From Lycocorax pyrrhopterus obiensis (taxonomy: Eukaryota; Chordata; Aves; Passeriformes; Paradisaeidae), in contig JACSVZ010000038.1 of assembly GCA_014706295.1 (NCBI GenBank), positions 2,852,001 through 2,916,000 on the forward strand: DNA of 64,000 nt. Reading direction: 5' to 3'. This document shows, one piece after another, positions 24,940-35,566 of the stretch. Each line of letters begins with the position of its first letter. The first letter of the stretch is position 1. A program made the translations under genes and the position numbers. Under the pieces are notes generated by a model, which did not search any database, was not told the origin of the DNA, and saw only the letters and a program-made list of their open reading frames with translations.

Positions 24940-27483
24940 TCAGCCCTCCCCGCAGCTCTCAAAGTACTGGCACATCAGCTCACGCACTTGCTCGGCACGG
25001 TTGTCCTCCATGGCAGCCGGCGCGGGCTGGCAGGGCTTGGGCAGCTCGGTGGGCTCAGTGCCCTCCAGCCACTCCTCGTTGAAAGGGTTGTCGTGGGCCT
25101 CACAGACGTTGTGCAGGATGCAGCAGGCAAGGACGAGGGTGGGCAGCAGCTCCAGGCTGCAGTCATCACACTTGAGGAGGATCTGCCAGCGTGCCTTGAG
25201 GCGCAGGAAGGCATTCTCGATCACGCTGTGGGCCCGCTTCAGGCGGTAGTTGAACTGCAGCTGGCGCTGGGTGAGGTTCTCGTCCTCCTGGTAGGGCTTG
25301 AGGATCCAGTCTTGCAGTGGGTACGTGGCATCACCCAGCAGCACATACTTCTGTGCCTTCCCCATAAAGTGCTTGGGAGGGTTGGGGCACAGCCGGCCCT
25401 CCTTGGCCAGCACCCATAGGCTGGAGCTCTCCAGGACTGCACTGTTCTCCATGCTGCCTGGAAAGGCGGTGGAGACGTCCCAGAACTGCCCCAGCCCATC
25501 CACGGTGGCCTGCGTGAGGATGGAGTGCCAGCCCTGGCCGTTGCAGTAGTCGGCAGTGAGGCGCAGGGGTGGGTGGATGGGGATGTGCAGGCTGTCCAGC
25601 GCCCCGATGCAGTGCGGGAAGCCCCAGCGCGTGCAGAAGATGCGCACCATGTTCTCCAGCTCCTTCTCGTCGGGCAGACGGAGGTAAAGTGGCTTCAGCA
25701 GCAAGACCACAGCATAGCTCACCTCCCGGACACAGCTCTGCACCGTGGAGGGCCCCACGCCGAAGAGCGGGCTCAGAGTCTGGTACTCCACATTAGTGGC
25801 CAAGTGCCACAGGGCCACAGCCACCCTCTTCTCCAGGGGCAGGGTGGGGTGGAAGTGGGCACTGTGCGGAGCCAGCCCAGGCCGCAGCTGGTTGCAGATG
25901 TAGAAGAAAGTCTCCTTGGACATCCGAAACTTCTCCAGCCAGTCCTGGGGCCCAAACTCCTTCAGGACCACCCGCTCCCACCAGTCCGTGCTCCTGAGGC
26001 TGGGCCAGGCACGGGGGTAGAAGCAGCAGCTGGTCCTCCTCCGGTGAGCGATGAGGAGCTGCAGTGCAGGGGGGAGACAAAAGCGGTGTGAGACAGCGTT
26101 TCCCTGCACTTCACCTGGACCCCCCCTCTGAAGACTACCCAGCTCAAGAGATCTGCTCAAGGCAGGAGGATGCTCAGTGCCAGGTGGCCAGTGGTCCCAA
26201 CTGGTCTAACACCGGTCAAATCTTCCTGTGCCTGAGAAACCTCACTGCAAACCCACCAGGCAGTAGGTGTGACTCCAGACAAGATGCCCAGGTGTTGCAG
26301 ACAGAGTTTTCTGGAAAAGCCCCTTTTTGGGGTGCCCACTCCCTCTGGGGGTTTATATTTTAATGAGCATTACTGGATTTCCTGCTGCCAAGGGAACTGT
26401 GGGCTAAGTCCTGATTTGGAAGGGGGAAAGAGCACCCCTCGAAGGTGGGAATCATGATTTGGAAGGGGAAGCTCTGGGCCTCTCCACAGGAATTGTTTTT
26501 CTGTTATTAAATTCTAAAATGCAACTTTAAACTAAAAAGAGGCTTTTGTCACTTTCTTCAGCCACTGCCCAGGCCAGCAGATTCCCCATGTTCCACCCCA
26601 GCTTGTCCTTGCTGCCATGTATCCCTTGTATCCTCAGGCCTTTCATATCCCCTATTGCATCCCCCACCTTTGATATCACACCCTCCTTCATATCCCCATG
26701 TTCTCTGCATCCACCATCCTTTGTGTCCAGGATCACATCCCGTGTCCTCCAAGTCTCATCCTTTGTGTCCCTGTCTTTGTGTCCCACAGAACCCCCACGT
26801 TCCCCATCCTTTGTGATCTCTGTGTCCATGTGTCCTTCCAGTCCCACATCCCATGTCTTGGGTCTCACATGTCCCCCACCCTTTATGTCCCCCTTGTGAC
26901 TTCCCCGTGCTCCCCATCCTTCCCACCACTGTACTTTGCATCCTGAACCCCCCCTGTCCATTTTTGGTGTTCCTGTGACCTGTGTACCCCGTGCCCCAAA
27001 CCCCTCCTGTCCATGTGTTCCGTGTCTCACGTCCCCATCCTGTGTCCCCGTGGTCTGTGTCCCCGTATCCCCTCATCCTCCATGGCGCCGTGACCTCCGC
27101 GCGTCTCCCGTATCCCCCATCCTTTGTGTCCCCGTGACTTCAGTGCATCCCCCGTGATCCCCCCATCCTTTGTGTCCCCGCGATCTCCACGTGTCCCCCG
27201 CACCCTCCGTCCCCCGTGATCCCGTCCCCGCGTGCCGTGTCCCCACATCCCGTCCAGGTCCCCCCCATCGCGGCCCCGCCCCGGTCACCGTCATGAGCCG
27301 CTTCTGCCGCTGGCTGTAGTAGTGCCGGAGCCAGGCGCGCCGCTGCGGCCCGTCCCAGCCCCCGGCGCCGCTCCCGCTCCCGGCGCCGCTCCCGTTCCCG
27401 GTGCCGTTCCCGGCCATGGCCCCGGCGCGCCGCCGCCGCCGCCGCGCCAGCGCGCACAGGAGTACCAGCAGCCGCTCCCGCAT
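24940..27483 (-). CDS. HARBI1/ALP1-like protein, domesticated Harbinger-type transposase
   Basis: Two coding exons, 27483-27289 and 26058-24940, give 437 residues. The second exon holds a DDE_Tnp_4-type nuclease domain. The catalytic triad appears intact: Asp220 in IGALDSLHIP, Asp308 in LLGDATYPLQD, and Glu346 in AHSVIENAFLRLKARW. An upstream helix-turn-helix-like segment (VGPSTVQSCVREV, about 166-178) and the conserved ALWHLAT match the family. The first exon encodes an Arg-rich start (ARRRRRRAG), then a Gly/Asn/Ser-repeat (NGTGNGSGAGSGSGAG), then WLRHYYSQRQKRLM. A second possible start is Met at 27417, downstream of the Arg run. No terminal inverted repeats were seen around it. An intron, a CpG 5' end and an undisturbed frame suggest a host gene rather than a mobile copy. 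Whether it cleaves DNA is unknown; HARBI1 relatives are reported to act with a MYB-like partner. Confidence 0.85.
26059..27288 (-). other. Intron of the HARBI1-like gene with minisatellite
   Basis: From about 26610 to 27240 the intron is made of degenerate units of CCCATCCTTTGTGTCCCC and GTGTCCCCGTGACCT, period roughly 25-45 bases. The left third (26059-26560) shows no repeat family or exon that I recognise. Confidence 0.7.
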
Positions 27484-28123
27484 TTTCAAATCGGGAGCCG
27501 GGGCCGCCCTGGAAGTGATCGGTGGCGGGGTCACGGTGGCACCGGGGGGCGGGACGGGGCGGCACCGCTCCGCTCCGCACGGCACGGCTCTGCACGGCGC
27601 GGTACGGACATCCCCATCCCTGCCGCACCGCACCGTACAGACATCCCCATGCACACCGCTCTGCACCGCACCGTCCTCCCCATCACCACCCCCACAGCAC
27701 CACCATCCCCATCCCTGCCTCTCCGCACCGTCCTGCACAGCTCTGCTATCTCCATCCCCACCGCCATCACCAACTCTCACCAAACCACACCGTCCCATCA
27801 TCCCCATCCTCACCACCATCCCCACCACACCACCATCCCCACCTCCATCCCCCTCCCAACCCACTCCCTTCTTGCATCCAGGCTGGGCTGGAAAAGGGTC
27901 ACTGGGCTCAGCTGCAGCAAGGACTGGCACTCCAGAAACAGTAAGGAAAACCGCAACAACAGAATCCCAAATCTGCCTTGGATTTGCAGGAAGGCTTGAA
28001 AAGGCTGGAAAAGGCTGGAAAAGAGTGGACAAAGCTCATCAGTCTCGGCTTGGGCAAGGACTGGCACCAGAGTGACAAAAGGCCCAACCACAGAGAGGCA
28101 GTGCCAGTGCCCTGCTGATGCCC
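27484..28123. other. 5' flank of the HARBI1-like gene
   Basis: CpG-rich to about 27650, with repeated CCGCACGGCACGGCTC-like blocks. It then becomes a C/A-rich CACCATCCCCA simple-sequence stretch to about 27870. No gene seen. Confidence 0.5.
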
Positions 28124-28606
28124 TGTGATAGGAGTAAGATGAATGTGTCTTTACAAACAGATGGTGCGAATCTGCTTGTAGATAGGGCCAGGGACTTGCA
28201 GATAAGGAAGTAACAGGAGAAACCAGCAGTTTCAGAAAGTGTTACTAATTCACATGGATTGCTGCTCAGCCAAGGTCATGCTAAATTCCTGAACTTAGAG
28301 AAGAAGAACAAAGACTTAACACAGCTATGGATATTGTATGTTAGACAAAGGGGGGATGCATATTAGAGGGGGACATGCAGTAGGCGATTCAGAGAGTTTG
28401 TACCTTCCAAGTACCTCAGCCAGTGGAGAAAGGGAGAGGGAGATACGGCCATGAAAATTAAAATAAAAAGGAGGCTGCATCCCCCAACAATTTTAGAGAC
28501 CCCATGGAAAATGCCCATGGCCTCTCCCTTTGTTCATGAATAAAGTTACAGGACTCCTCTGTCTCCTTTTTGGACATAAACCTCTGGCGTCCTGAATTTT
28601 TCTGCA
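28124..28606 (+). mobile_element. Solo-type LTR of an avian endogenous retrovirus
   Basis: Starts TGTGATAGGAG and ends near TTCTGCACA, so it has the TG...CA form. It holds a TATA-like AAAATAAAAAGG at about 28460 and AATAAA at 28539-28544, followed by a GT/T-rich stretch, in the order U3-R-U5. Downstream to about 28680 is leader-like sequence containing GGTGCCCCAAAAG, which resembles a primer-binding site. No gag, pol or env reading frame follows; CR1 sequence begins soon after. I read it as an old LTR plus a scrap of leader. Confidence 0.7.
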
Positions 28607-28794
28607 CACCTGGGAGCGATGCCAGGGCCTGGATGGTGCCCCAAAAGTGGTGACCACTCTCCCAAAGCCTGTTGGGTTTCCAGATGTGCCACGGCAAGGC
28701 ATATCCCATAGGTGTCCTGAGGCAACAGAGAATGCAGGAATGCCTGCAGGGAAGTTGCTTGGTTCCTCATGGCCTGAGCCCAGGATCTGTTGGA

Positions 28795-29300
28795 GGGAAT
28801 CATCTTGAATTCTGGAGGCAGTTTGGGCACCCCAAGATCAGAAGGATCCAAAGCTGTTGGGGAGTGTCCAAAGGAGGGACACGGAGCTGGGGAAGGGTCT
28901 GAGGAGCGGCTGAGGGCACTTGGCTCGTTCAGCTGGAGCAGAGGAGGCTGAGGGGAGGCTCCTCGGGGACTGCAGCTCCTCCCGAGGGGAGGCAGAGGGG
29001 CAGGGGCTGAGCTCTGCTCTGGGCCAGAGACAGGAGCCCAGGGACCAGCTGGAGCTGTGTCAGGCCTTGGGATGGATCTCAGGGAAAGGTTCTTCCCCCC
29101 GAGGGTGCTGGGGCACTGCCCAGGCTCCCCAGGGAATGGTCCCGGCCCCAAGGCTGCCAGAGCTCCAGGAGCGTTTGGACAGCGCTCTCAGGGATGCCCA
29201 GGGTGGGATTGTTGGGGTGTCTGTGCAGGGCCAGGGGCTGGACTTGATGGTCCCTGTGGGTCCCTCCTAGCTCAGAATATTCCAGGATTCTATGAATGAT
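28795..29300 (+). mobile_element. CR1 LINE 3' region
   Basis: Has the CR1 subfamily blocks GAAGGATCCAAAGCTGTTGG, GGTTCTTCCCCCCGAGGGTG and GCGTTTGGACAGCGCTCTCA, then GGACTTGATGGTCCCTGTGG and a terminal ATTCTATGAATGATTCTG. It is the same subfamily as the opposite-strand copy at 39995-40968. Confidence 0.85.
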
Positions 29301-30420
29301 TCTGTTCCTTCTCAGGGCTGCAGTTATCAGCTGTTTCTTGTTGAAAATAACATACAAGGGAGCGTTAAACACAGACTTGATTATTATGTGAGGCTGAGCT
29401 GCGTGATTGATAACCAGGGAGTCCAAGATTAACAACCAGGGAATTGCATGCAGTTTGCTGCATTGCTGCAGTAGGACCAGAATTGCAGCCAGGGGTTGTG
29501 CTGGGCAGGTGACAGTGAGGTGGTGGTCTGGGGTCACCAGAGCATCGCAGATGGGCAGTCTGCGGACAGGCACCCCTCTGCCCCCCAACGAGCACCCCAG
29601 ACCCCCAGCACCCGCCCCTCTCTGGGCATGGGCAGGAACTGGGGGGTTCCAGCACACACCAGCGCTCAGAAGGGCGCAGGGCCACGAGTCCTCTGCAGCA
29701 CCTGCCCCTGGCTCCTCCTGCGCCATGGAGCTGAGCTCTGGGGTAGCAGCAGTCCCCCGCCCAGTGCCCTCCCAAGAAGGGTTGGACACACAACTCGCTT
29801 CCCAACCCCCCCCCACCCAACTCCCTGAGAAGAGTAATGGGGATCAGAGACCAGCAATGGGGGAGACACAGACACTCTGCGGTGTTGTGAGGGGTCCTAC
29901 ACTGAGTCACAGACAATCTCTGGGGGGGCACAGGAATCCCACACCTTCCTGGAGGGGCCAGGACCAACCCCCAGGACCCAAGAGGCTCTCCACGGACCTG
30001 AGACACCCCCCAGAGACCCAAGGATCCCTTCAGGGACCAAGAAACTCCCACTAAGGAGCTCCCCAAAGACTCAAGGACCCCCTTAAGGACTCAGGGAGCC
30101 CCTCAGGGACACGATGTGTCCCTTCCAGGGACCAAGAAGCCCTCCTAAGAACCCCCTCAAGGACCAAGATAATTGCCTTAAGGACCTAAGACCCCTCCCC
30201 CCCTCCACCCAGGGACCAAAAGAACCCTATAAGGACCAAGAATTCCCCCCCAGGGACCAAAAGAATCCTTTCAGGACCCAATGACCCAAGGAGCCCCTCA
30301 GGGACCAAGAGAACCCTCTGGAGGGCCCAAGGGCCTCCTTACGGACCCAAGGGACCCATCAGAGACCCAGCAGTCCCTGGCCCGATGCCCTCCCGGGAGG
30401 GACACACACAGACACCGGAG
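29301..30420. other. Intergenic region with purine-rich tandem repeat
   Basis: From about 29985 to 30365 the sequence is an imperfect array of AGGGACCAAGA and AGGACCCAAG units (period roughly 20-30 bases). 29300-29985 has no recognised feature. Confidence 0.6.
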
Positions 30421-30424
30421 CCCC

Positions 30425-30659
30425 CGCCATGACGTCATGGCCGGGCGGTGACGTCACCGGGGCCGTTGCCATGGCGCCGCGCGCCGCCGCTTCCTGTGTG
30501 TGTTCGAAGCGGCGGGCGGGGCGCGCTCCCGTCGTGCCCCGCGCGGGGGCGGGGGCGGCCGCCATGTTGTGGAGCGGCGGGGCCGGCGGGTACTGACGGA
30601 GGAGGCGGAGCTGGGCCGGGCCGGGCCGGGCCGGGCTGGTGGCACCGGCACCGGAGCAG
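30425..30659 (+). promoter_or_regulatory. FZR1: FZR1 CpG promoter and first noncoding exon
   Basis: Two perfect cAMP-response elements TGACGTCA lie at 30430-30437 and 30449-30456, 19 bases apart. A GCCGCCATGTTG element lies at about 30558. The noncoding exon runs to a CAG|GTACGG donor at 30659. CpG density is high through about 30900. A second noncoding exon beginning near 30892 (after TCCTCCGCAG) is possible. Confidence 0.65.
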
Positions 30660-31704
30660 GTACGGCCGGGGCAGCGCCCGGGGCACGGTGTGGAGCACGG
30701 CATGGCACGACACGGCGTGGCGACGCGGGGGGCTGCGGCAGGCTTGTGCCCTGCACTTTCCCCCGCGGGCACGGGCCTGTGGGCCGGGCCGGCCTGGGCG
30801 GAGGGGCCGGGCTGGGCTGGGCCGGGCCGGGCGGGGCTGGGGGTGCCTTGCCTCCTTTACTCCCTTTCTCCCTCCCTCTCTTCCTCCGCAGCCGGTCACC
30901 GAGCAGCCCCGCCTCTCCCTCCCCGCCCGTTACGGTGCCTTGTCAGCCTTGGCAGGATGGGCCCAGTCTGTGCCGGTTCCTGCGGGCTCAGGCGGGCTGT
31001 GCCCCGTCACGGCGGGGCCGGTGAGCCCCAACGCTCCGGTGTGTTTGGTAACGGGCATCCCGCACCTGCACCCGGGGCCGGGACTGTGCAAAGCGGCTGG
31101 AAGTTCGCGGTGTAACCCCTTCGCTCGGTCCGTGTGCTGTGGCCCTCTGGGGAAAGACGCAAAGAGTCGGAGCCTGGATCAGCTCTTGATTCTTGATCAA
31201 ATTGGTAACACAAACGGTAACAGAGATTTTAGTGGTGTGGATCTTATTCCTAAAGAGATCTGCCAAGCAGAAACTTTGGCCAGCAGTCTGTTGTTTACGT
31301 GCAGCACCGGTGGATGTGCCCCCGCCCACCCGATGGCTCTGGGAGCTCTTTATCGCTGTGTGTTTCATCAGGGTGTGTTCATCAGTTTTTAACCTGTTGA
31401 CATTTTGCACGTGGGATTTGTACGCAGGATCAGCCTGAGCTGAAGGTCCTCCAGGTGGTGAGAAAGGTTCTGCTGGGGCAGGGGGGGGCTGTCAGGTCAC
31501 ATTGGAGTCACCTCGGGAAGGTGTTGTTGGATTCTTGACATGGAGGATTGTTTTCTCTTGATTTGTAGCTCTCTTGAAGGCTTTGTGCCTGTTTTCTTGT
31601 GAGGCGCTGGTTCTTCCTGAGTGTGTTTAATGATACCACCCCAGTATTTTGTGCTGAAGGTCCTTCAGAGAGCAGTTCTGCTGTGAGCAACAAAACCTCA
31701 TTGC

Positions 31705-32041
31705 AGCCTTCTAGAACCTGAAGGAGCTGACAAAAAAGTTGGAGAGACTATGTACAAGAGCCTGGAGGGACAGAAGAAGAGGGAATGTCTTCCCACTTAC
31801 AGAAGTCAGGGTTAGATGGGATATTGGGAAGAAATTCTTCCCTATGAGGGTGGGAAGGCCCTGGCACAGGGTGCCCAGAGCAGCTGTGGCTGCCCCTGGA
31901 TCCCTGGCAGTATCCAAGGCCAGGCGGGAAGGGGCTTGGAGCAGCCTGGGACAGTGGAAGGTGTCCCTGCCATGGCAGGGGTGGAACAAGATGAGCTTTA
32001 AGGTGCCTTCAAGCCCAAACCATTCTGGGATTCTATGATCT
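31705..32041 (+). mobile_element. CR1 LINE 3' tail
   Basis: Shows TTAGATGGGATATTGGGAAG, TGGCACAGGGTGCCCAGAGC and a terminal ATTCTGGGATTCTATGAT. Inserted in sense in FZR1 intron 1. Confidence 0.9.
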
Positions 32042-32675
32042 TGTATTAGTATGATTTTTGGTGTTTTGATTATTATAATTAATACAGAAGCAGAGTTTTC
32101 TGGAGCTGTTGACTGAGGCTGTTGTCTTTCCTAAATTCTATGGTTTTCTTTTGTAGTTTGTCCAGGGGCACTGTTGCATCTTCAGTATCTTAAGTGTTAT
32201 GATGAAGCAGAGTTTTGGATGTCTGACCTTTCAATAAAGCTCTGAGGACAGGGCTGCTGGTGAATTTTTAGTCTTTGCTTATAGTGCACTGACTTCTCCT
32301 TTACTGGAAGCCTTACCAGGGCATATATCTGTAGAGCTGCTGCTTTTAGCTGTCTGTACCCACTTGGAAGTAGAAGATAATTGCACAACCCTCTTCTTTT
32401 GAAGGGAAATTGGATGTTATTAAAGTCAGTAGCCATATAAAGAATGCTCAGACAGAGAATAGGAACTACTAAACAGAAACAAGCAACAAGCCTTGAAGGT
32501 TCTTTAAGTTGTTATAAAATGCAGGCTGTAGCCTTTTCTTGTTCTTTTTTCTGCTCCTAAGGCAGTCCTCTTTGAATCTGGAGTGTCTGACATGTGAAAA
32601 CATTTAAAAAAACTTTCAAGGACCCTGTGTCCCTAAGATCCAAGTACTTCATTCTATCCATTCCCGCTTCCTTTT

Positions 32676-33606
32676 TCTTAGCCCCTCAGGGTTCAATCCT
32701 GCGCCCAGTGTTGTTTAACTCATCCATTGGTGGTTGGATGAAGGGGTTGGTGTCTCCTCAGCTGCAGACACAGAGCAGGAGCAGTGGCCGATCCCCCCGA
32801 GGGCTGTGCAGCCCTGCAGAAGGGCCTCGTCAGGCTGGAGAGGTGGGCAGGAAAGAACTGTCAGAACTCCAGCAAGGGCAAGTGTAGGATCCTCCACCTG
32901 GGGAGGGATAACCCCAGTCCAGGCTGGAGGCTGACCTGCTGGAGAGCAGCTGCAGAGGGCTCTGGGTGTCCTGGTGAACAGCAGACTGTTCCTGACCAGC
33001 CGTGTGTCCTGGGGGCCAAGGGGCCAGTGAGATCCTGGTGTGCATTAGGAAGAGCATTGCCAGCAGGTTGAGGGAGGTGATCCTGCCCCTCTGCTCAGCC
33101 CTGGTGAGGCAAATCTGGAGTGCTGTGTCCAGTTCTGGACAGGAGGGACATGGAACTCCTGGAGTGGGTCCAGTGGAAGCTGTGGAGATGCTGAAGGGAC
33201 TGGAACATCTCTCTCTTCAGGAAAGGCTCAGCGAGCTGGGTTGTTCAGCCTTGAGAGGATACACAGCTGAGAGGGGACCTCATCCCTGTCTCAGTGTCTG
33301 CAGGGAGGGCTCAGAGCAGGGACCAGGCTCTGCTCCGTGAGGCCCAGCAATGGGACAAGAGGAAGGGGCAGGAACTGATACCCAGGAAGTTCCACCTGAA
33401 CATGAGGAAGAACTTCCCTGTGCAGTGACTGAACACTGGAACAGGCTGCCCAGGAAAGGTGTGCAGTCTCCCTCACTGGAGATATTCCAGAAGTGTCTGG
33501 ACACAACCCTGTGCCCTGTGTTCTGGGATGACCCTGCTTGAGCAGGGAGGTGGGACCAGATGACCCACCGTGGTTCTTCCAACCCGACCCACCCTGTGAT
33601 TCTGTG
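32676..33606 (+). mobile_element. CR1 LINE with reverse-transcriptase remnant
   Basis: The longest CR1 here. Its 5' edge encodes PQGSILRPVLFN, the eroded PQGSxLGPxLFN motif of LINE reverse transcriptase. It skips the catalytic YADD part, then continues with KGKCRILHLGRDNP, the C-terminal CR1 block, and the 3' UTR to ATTCTGTG. Several stops and gaps: it cannot move by itself. Confidence 0.88.
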
Positions 33607-33629
33607 TAACACTGGGATATGCAGGGCAG

Positions 33630-33782
33630 TGGTGGAATCCTCATCCCTGCAGGGGTTTAACAGACATAAGGATCTAGCACCTGGAGCATGGTTAGTGGTG
33701 GCCTTGACAGTGCTGGGAGAACAGTTGAACTCTGATCTTAGAGGGCTTTTCCAACATAAATGATTGTGTGATTCTACACAGA
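33630..33782 (+). mobile_element. CR1 tail fragment
   Basis: Blocks GGAGCATGG...CCTTGACAGTG and AGAGGGCTTTTCCAACATAA, then GTGTGATTCTA. It follows the preceding CR1 directly, giving two CR1 tails in a row. Confidence 0.7.
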
Positions 33783-35334
33783 GTAATTAAACAAGTAAAT
33801 ATCTTCTAGGTGATTAACAAAATAGGTGGCATCATATGCTGGTTGAAAGCAGAACCTTTGTTTCTCCTGTCTGTCCAGTGACTTGTCCAAAACATGTTTG
33901 TGTGGGGAAAACTGCCACCAGGTGATGGTGGGAACAGAAGTGCTGTGGCTGTAACTGGCCCTCTGTGGAGGCCAATGACTGCCCAGAGCTCAGCTCCTGT
34001 ATCCGAGGGGAGTTCCGGGGGCCAGACAGTGTGGAGAGAACTGTGGGGTTTGATCGGGCCCTGCCTCGTGAGAGGCACATTCGTTTGGCGCTGGTTATGT
34101 CCTGGACTGAGGTGAAATCTCAAAGCAGAACACTGTAAGGTTAGTGCGTGTCCCCTCCTTGCCAGTACGTACGTTGGGGAAATCATACCCAGCCCCTTCC
34201 CCAGTGCAGGAATTAGCCTCCAGCACCTGCAGAAGGGATGGGTTCTGTGCTGTTCTGCCTGAGCACACAGGGACTGGTGGGAACCTCTTCCATTGGCAAA
34301 TGGGAGCGGCAGAATTTGCTCAGCACTTGGTGTTTCTCAAACAAGACCTGCTGGAGCTGGAGCTGAACCTGCTCTTCACCCCAGCCCTTGGAGCATCTCT
34401 GAGCTAGGTGACAGCCAGCGCAGCCCAGGGGTGCAGGTGCTGCTTCACCAGGTGCCTTGGCCAATTACTGCATCTCTGAAACTGGAGTGTTCCTGCTGCT
34501 TCCTCTTGTTTGTTTTGCTTTTGTAACAGATAAACCTCTTTAAGGAGACTTCCTGTTAATTAGGGGCCTTTTGGCCCATGGGCAAGAGGTACCACCAAAG
34601 TGGCCCCATGTGTTGTGCTTTGTTTCCCTGTGCAAGGCTTCCTGCACTGCTGAGGACTTCATGCTGTATTTTGTATTCCCTGGGAACAAGTGTGTCCCTC
34701 TTATTTATGGAGCATCATGATGAAAAGGTGAAATAATCACCACCTGCAAGCAATAAAAAAGGGGTTTAATAGTGGTGATTTTCTGAGAAATCCCCTGCTG
34801 AGTGCGTGGTTGTCACGTCTGCTTGGATAAGCTCTGCACTGCCAGGAGACAATGGTACGCTGCAGTGGGATGTGTATTGAATGAAAACGTCATCTATGAA
34901 GGTAAAATAACAACCCTACAGTTCTCCTGACTTTAAGCTTAAAGACTGGCTGAGGCAAATTTGGAACCCCACAGCAGGGGGCCTGGCTGATGCGTGGCTA
35001 CATCAGTGGTGTGGCTGCTGGTTCTTACCTCTGTAGTTGCCCATCACTTGTATTTGAGTTTCAGTTGAAAATAGCCTGGTTTTTGGAGTACAGCTTGACT
35101 GTCATCTTCCCTTTTTTTCTTTTAGTTGTGGAGAAAATAGGGATTTAGGAAAAACAGCTATGTTGAAAGCAGTGGTGATACCTGAGCATCATCTGTGTGA
35201 GAGGCAGCATGAGTGATGTTCCTGGTCGTCTTTCTGGAGTGTCCTCTTCGAGGAGCACTTGTATTTAAGAGCAACTGTTTTGTATACAAAAATCCCGGTG
35301 AAAACCTTTTGAGCCTGTAATGGTGTACTGAGAA

Positions 35335-35566
35335 GATTTATTAGACCTTAGGAAGGAATTGTTCCCTGTGAGGGTGGGGAGACCCTTGCACAGGTTGCCC
35401 AGAGCAGCTGTGGCTGCCCCTGGATCCCTGGAAGTGCCCAAGGCCAGGTTGGACGGGGCTTGGAGCAACCTGGGACAGTGGAAGGTGTCCCTGCCATGGC
35501 AGGGGGTGGAACTAGATGAGCTTTAAGGTCCGTTCAAGCCCAAACCATTCTGGGATTCTGTGATAA
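35335..35566 (+). mobile_element. CR1 tail
   Basis: Contains TTGCCCAGAGCAGCTGTGGC, GGATCCCTGGAAGTGCCCAA and a terminal ATTCTGGGATTCTGTGAT. Confidence 0.88.

Noticed and set aside
28124..28680. Intact provirus
   Set aside because: Only one LTR and a leader scrap; no gag, pol or env frame follows before CR1 sequence.
32676..33606. Reverse-transcriptase gene
   Set aside because: Only the edge motif and the C-terminal block remain, with no catalytic segment and broken frames; it is an old CR1 piece.
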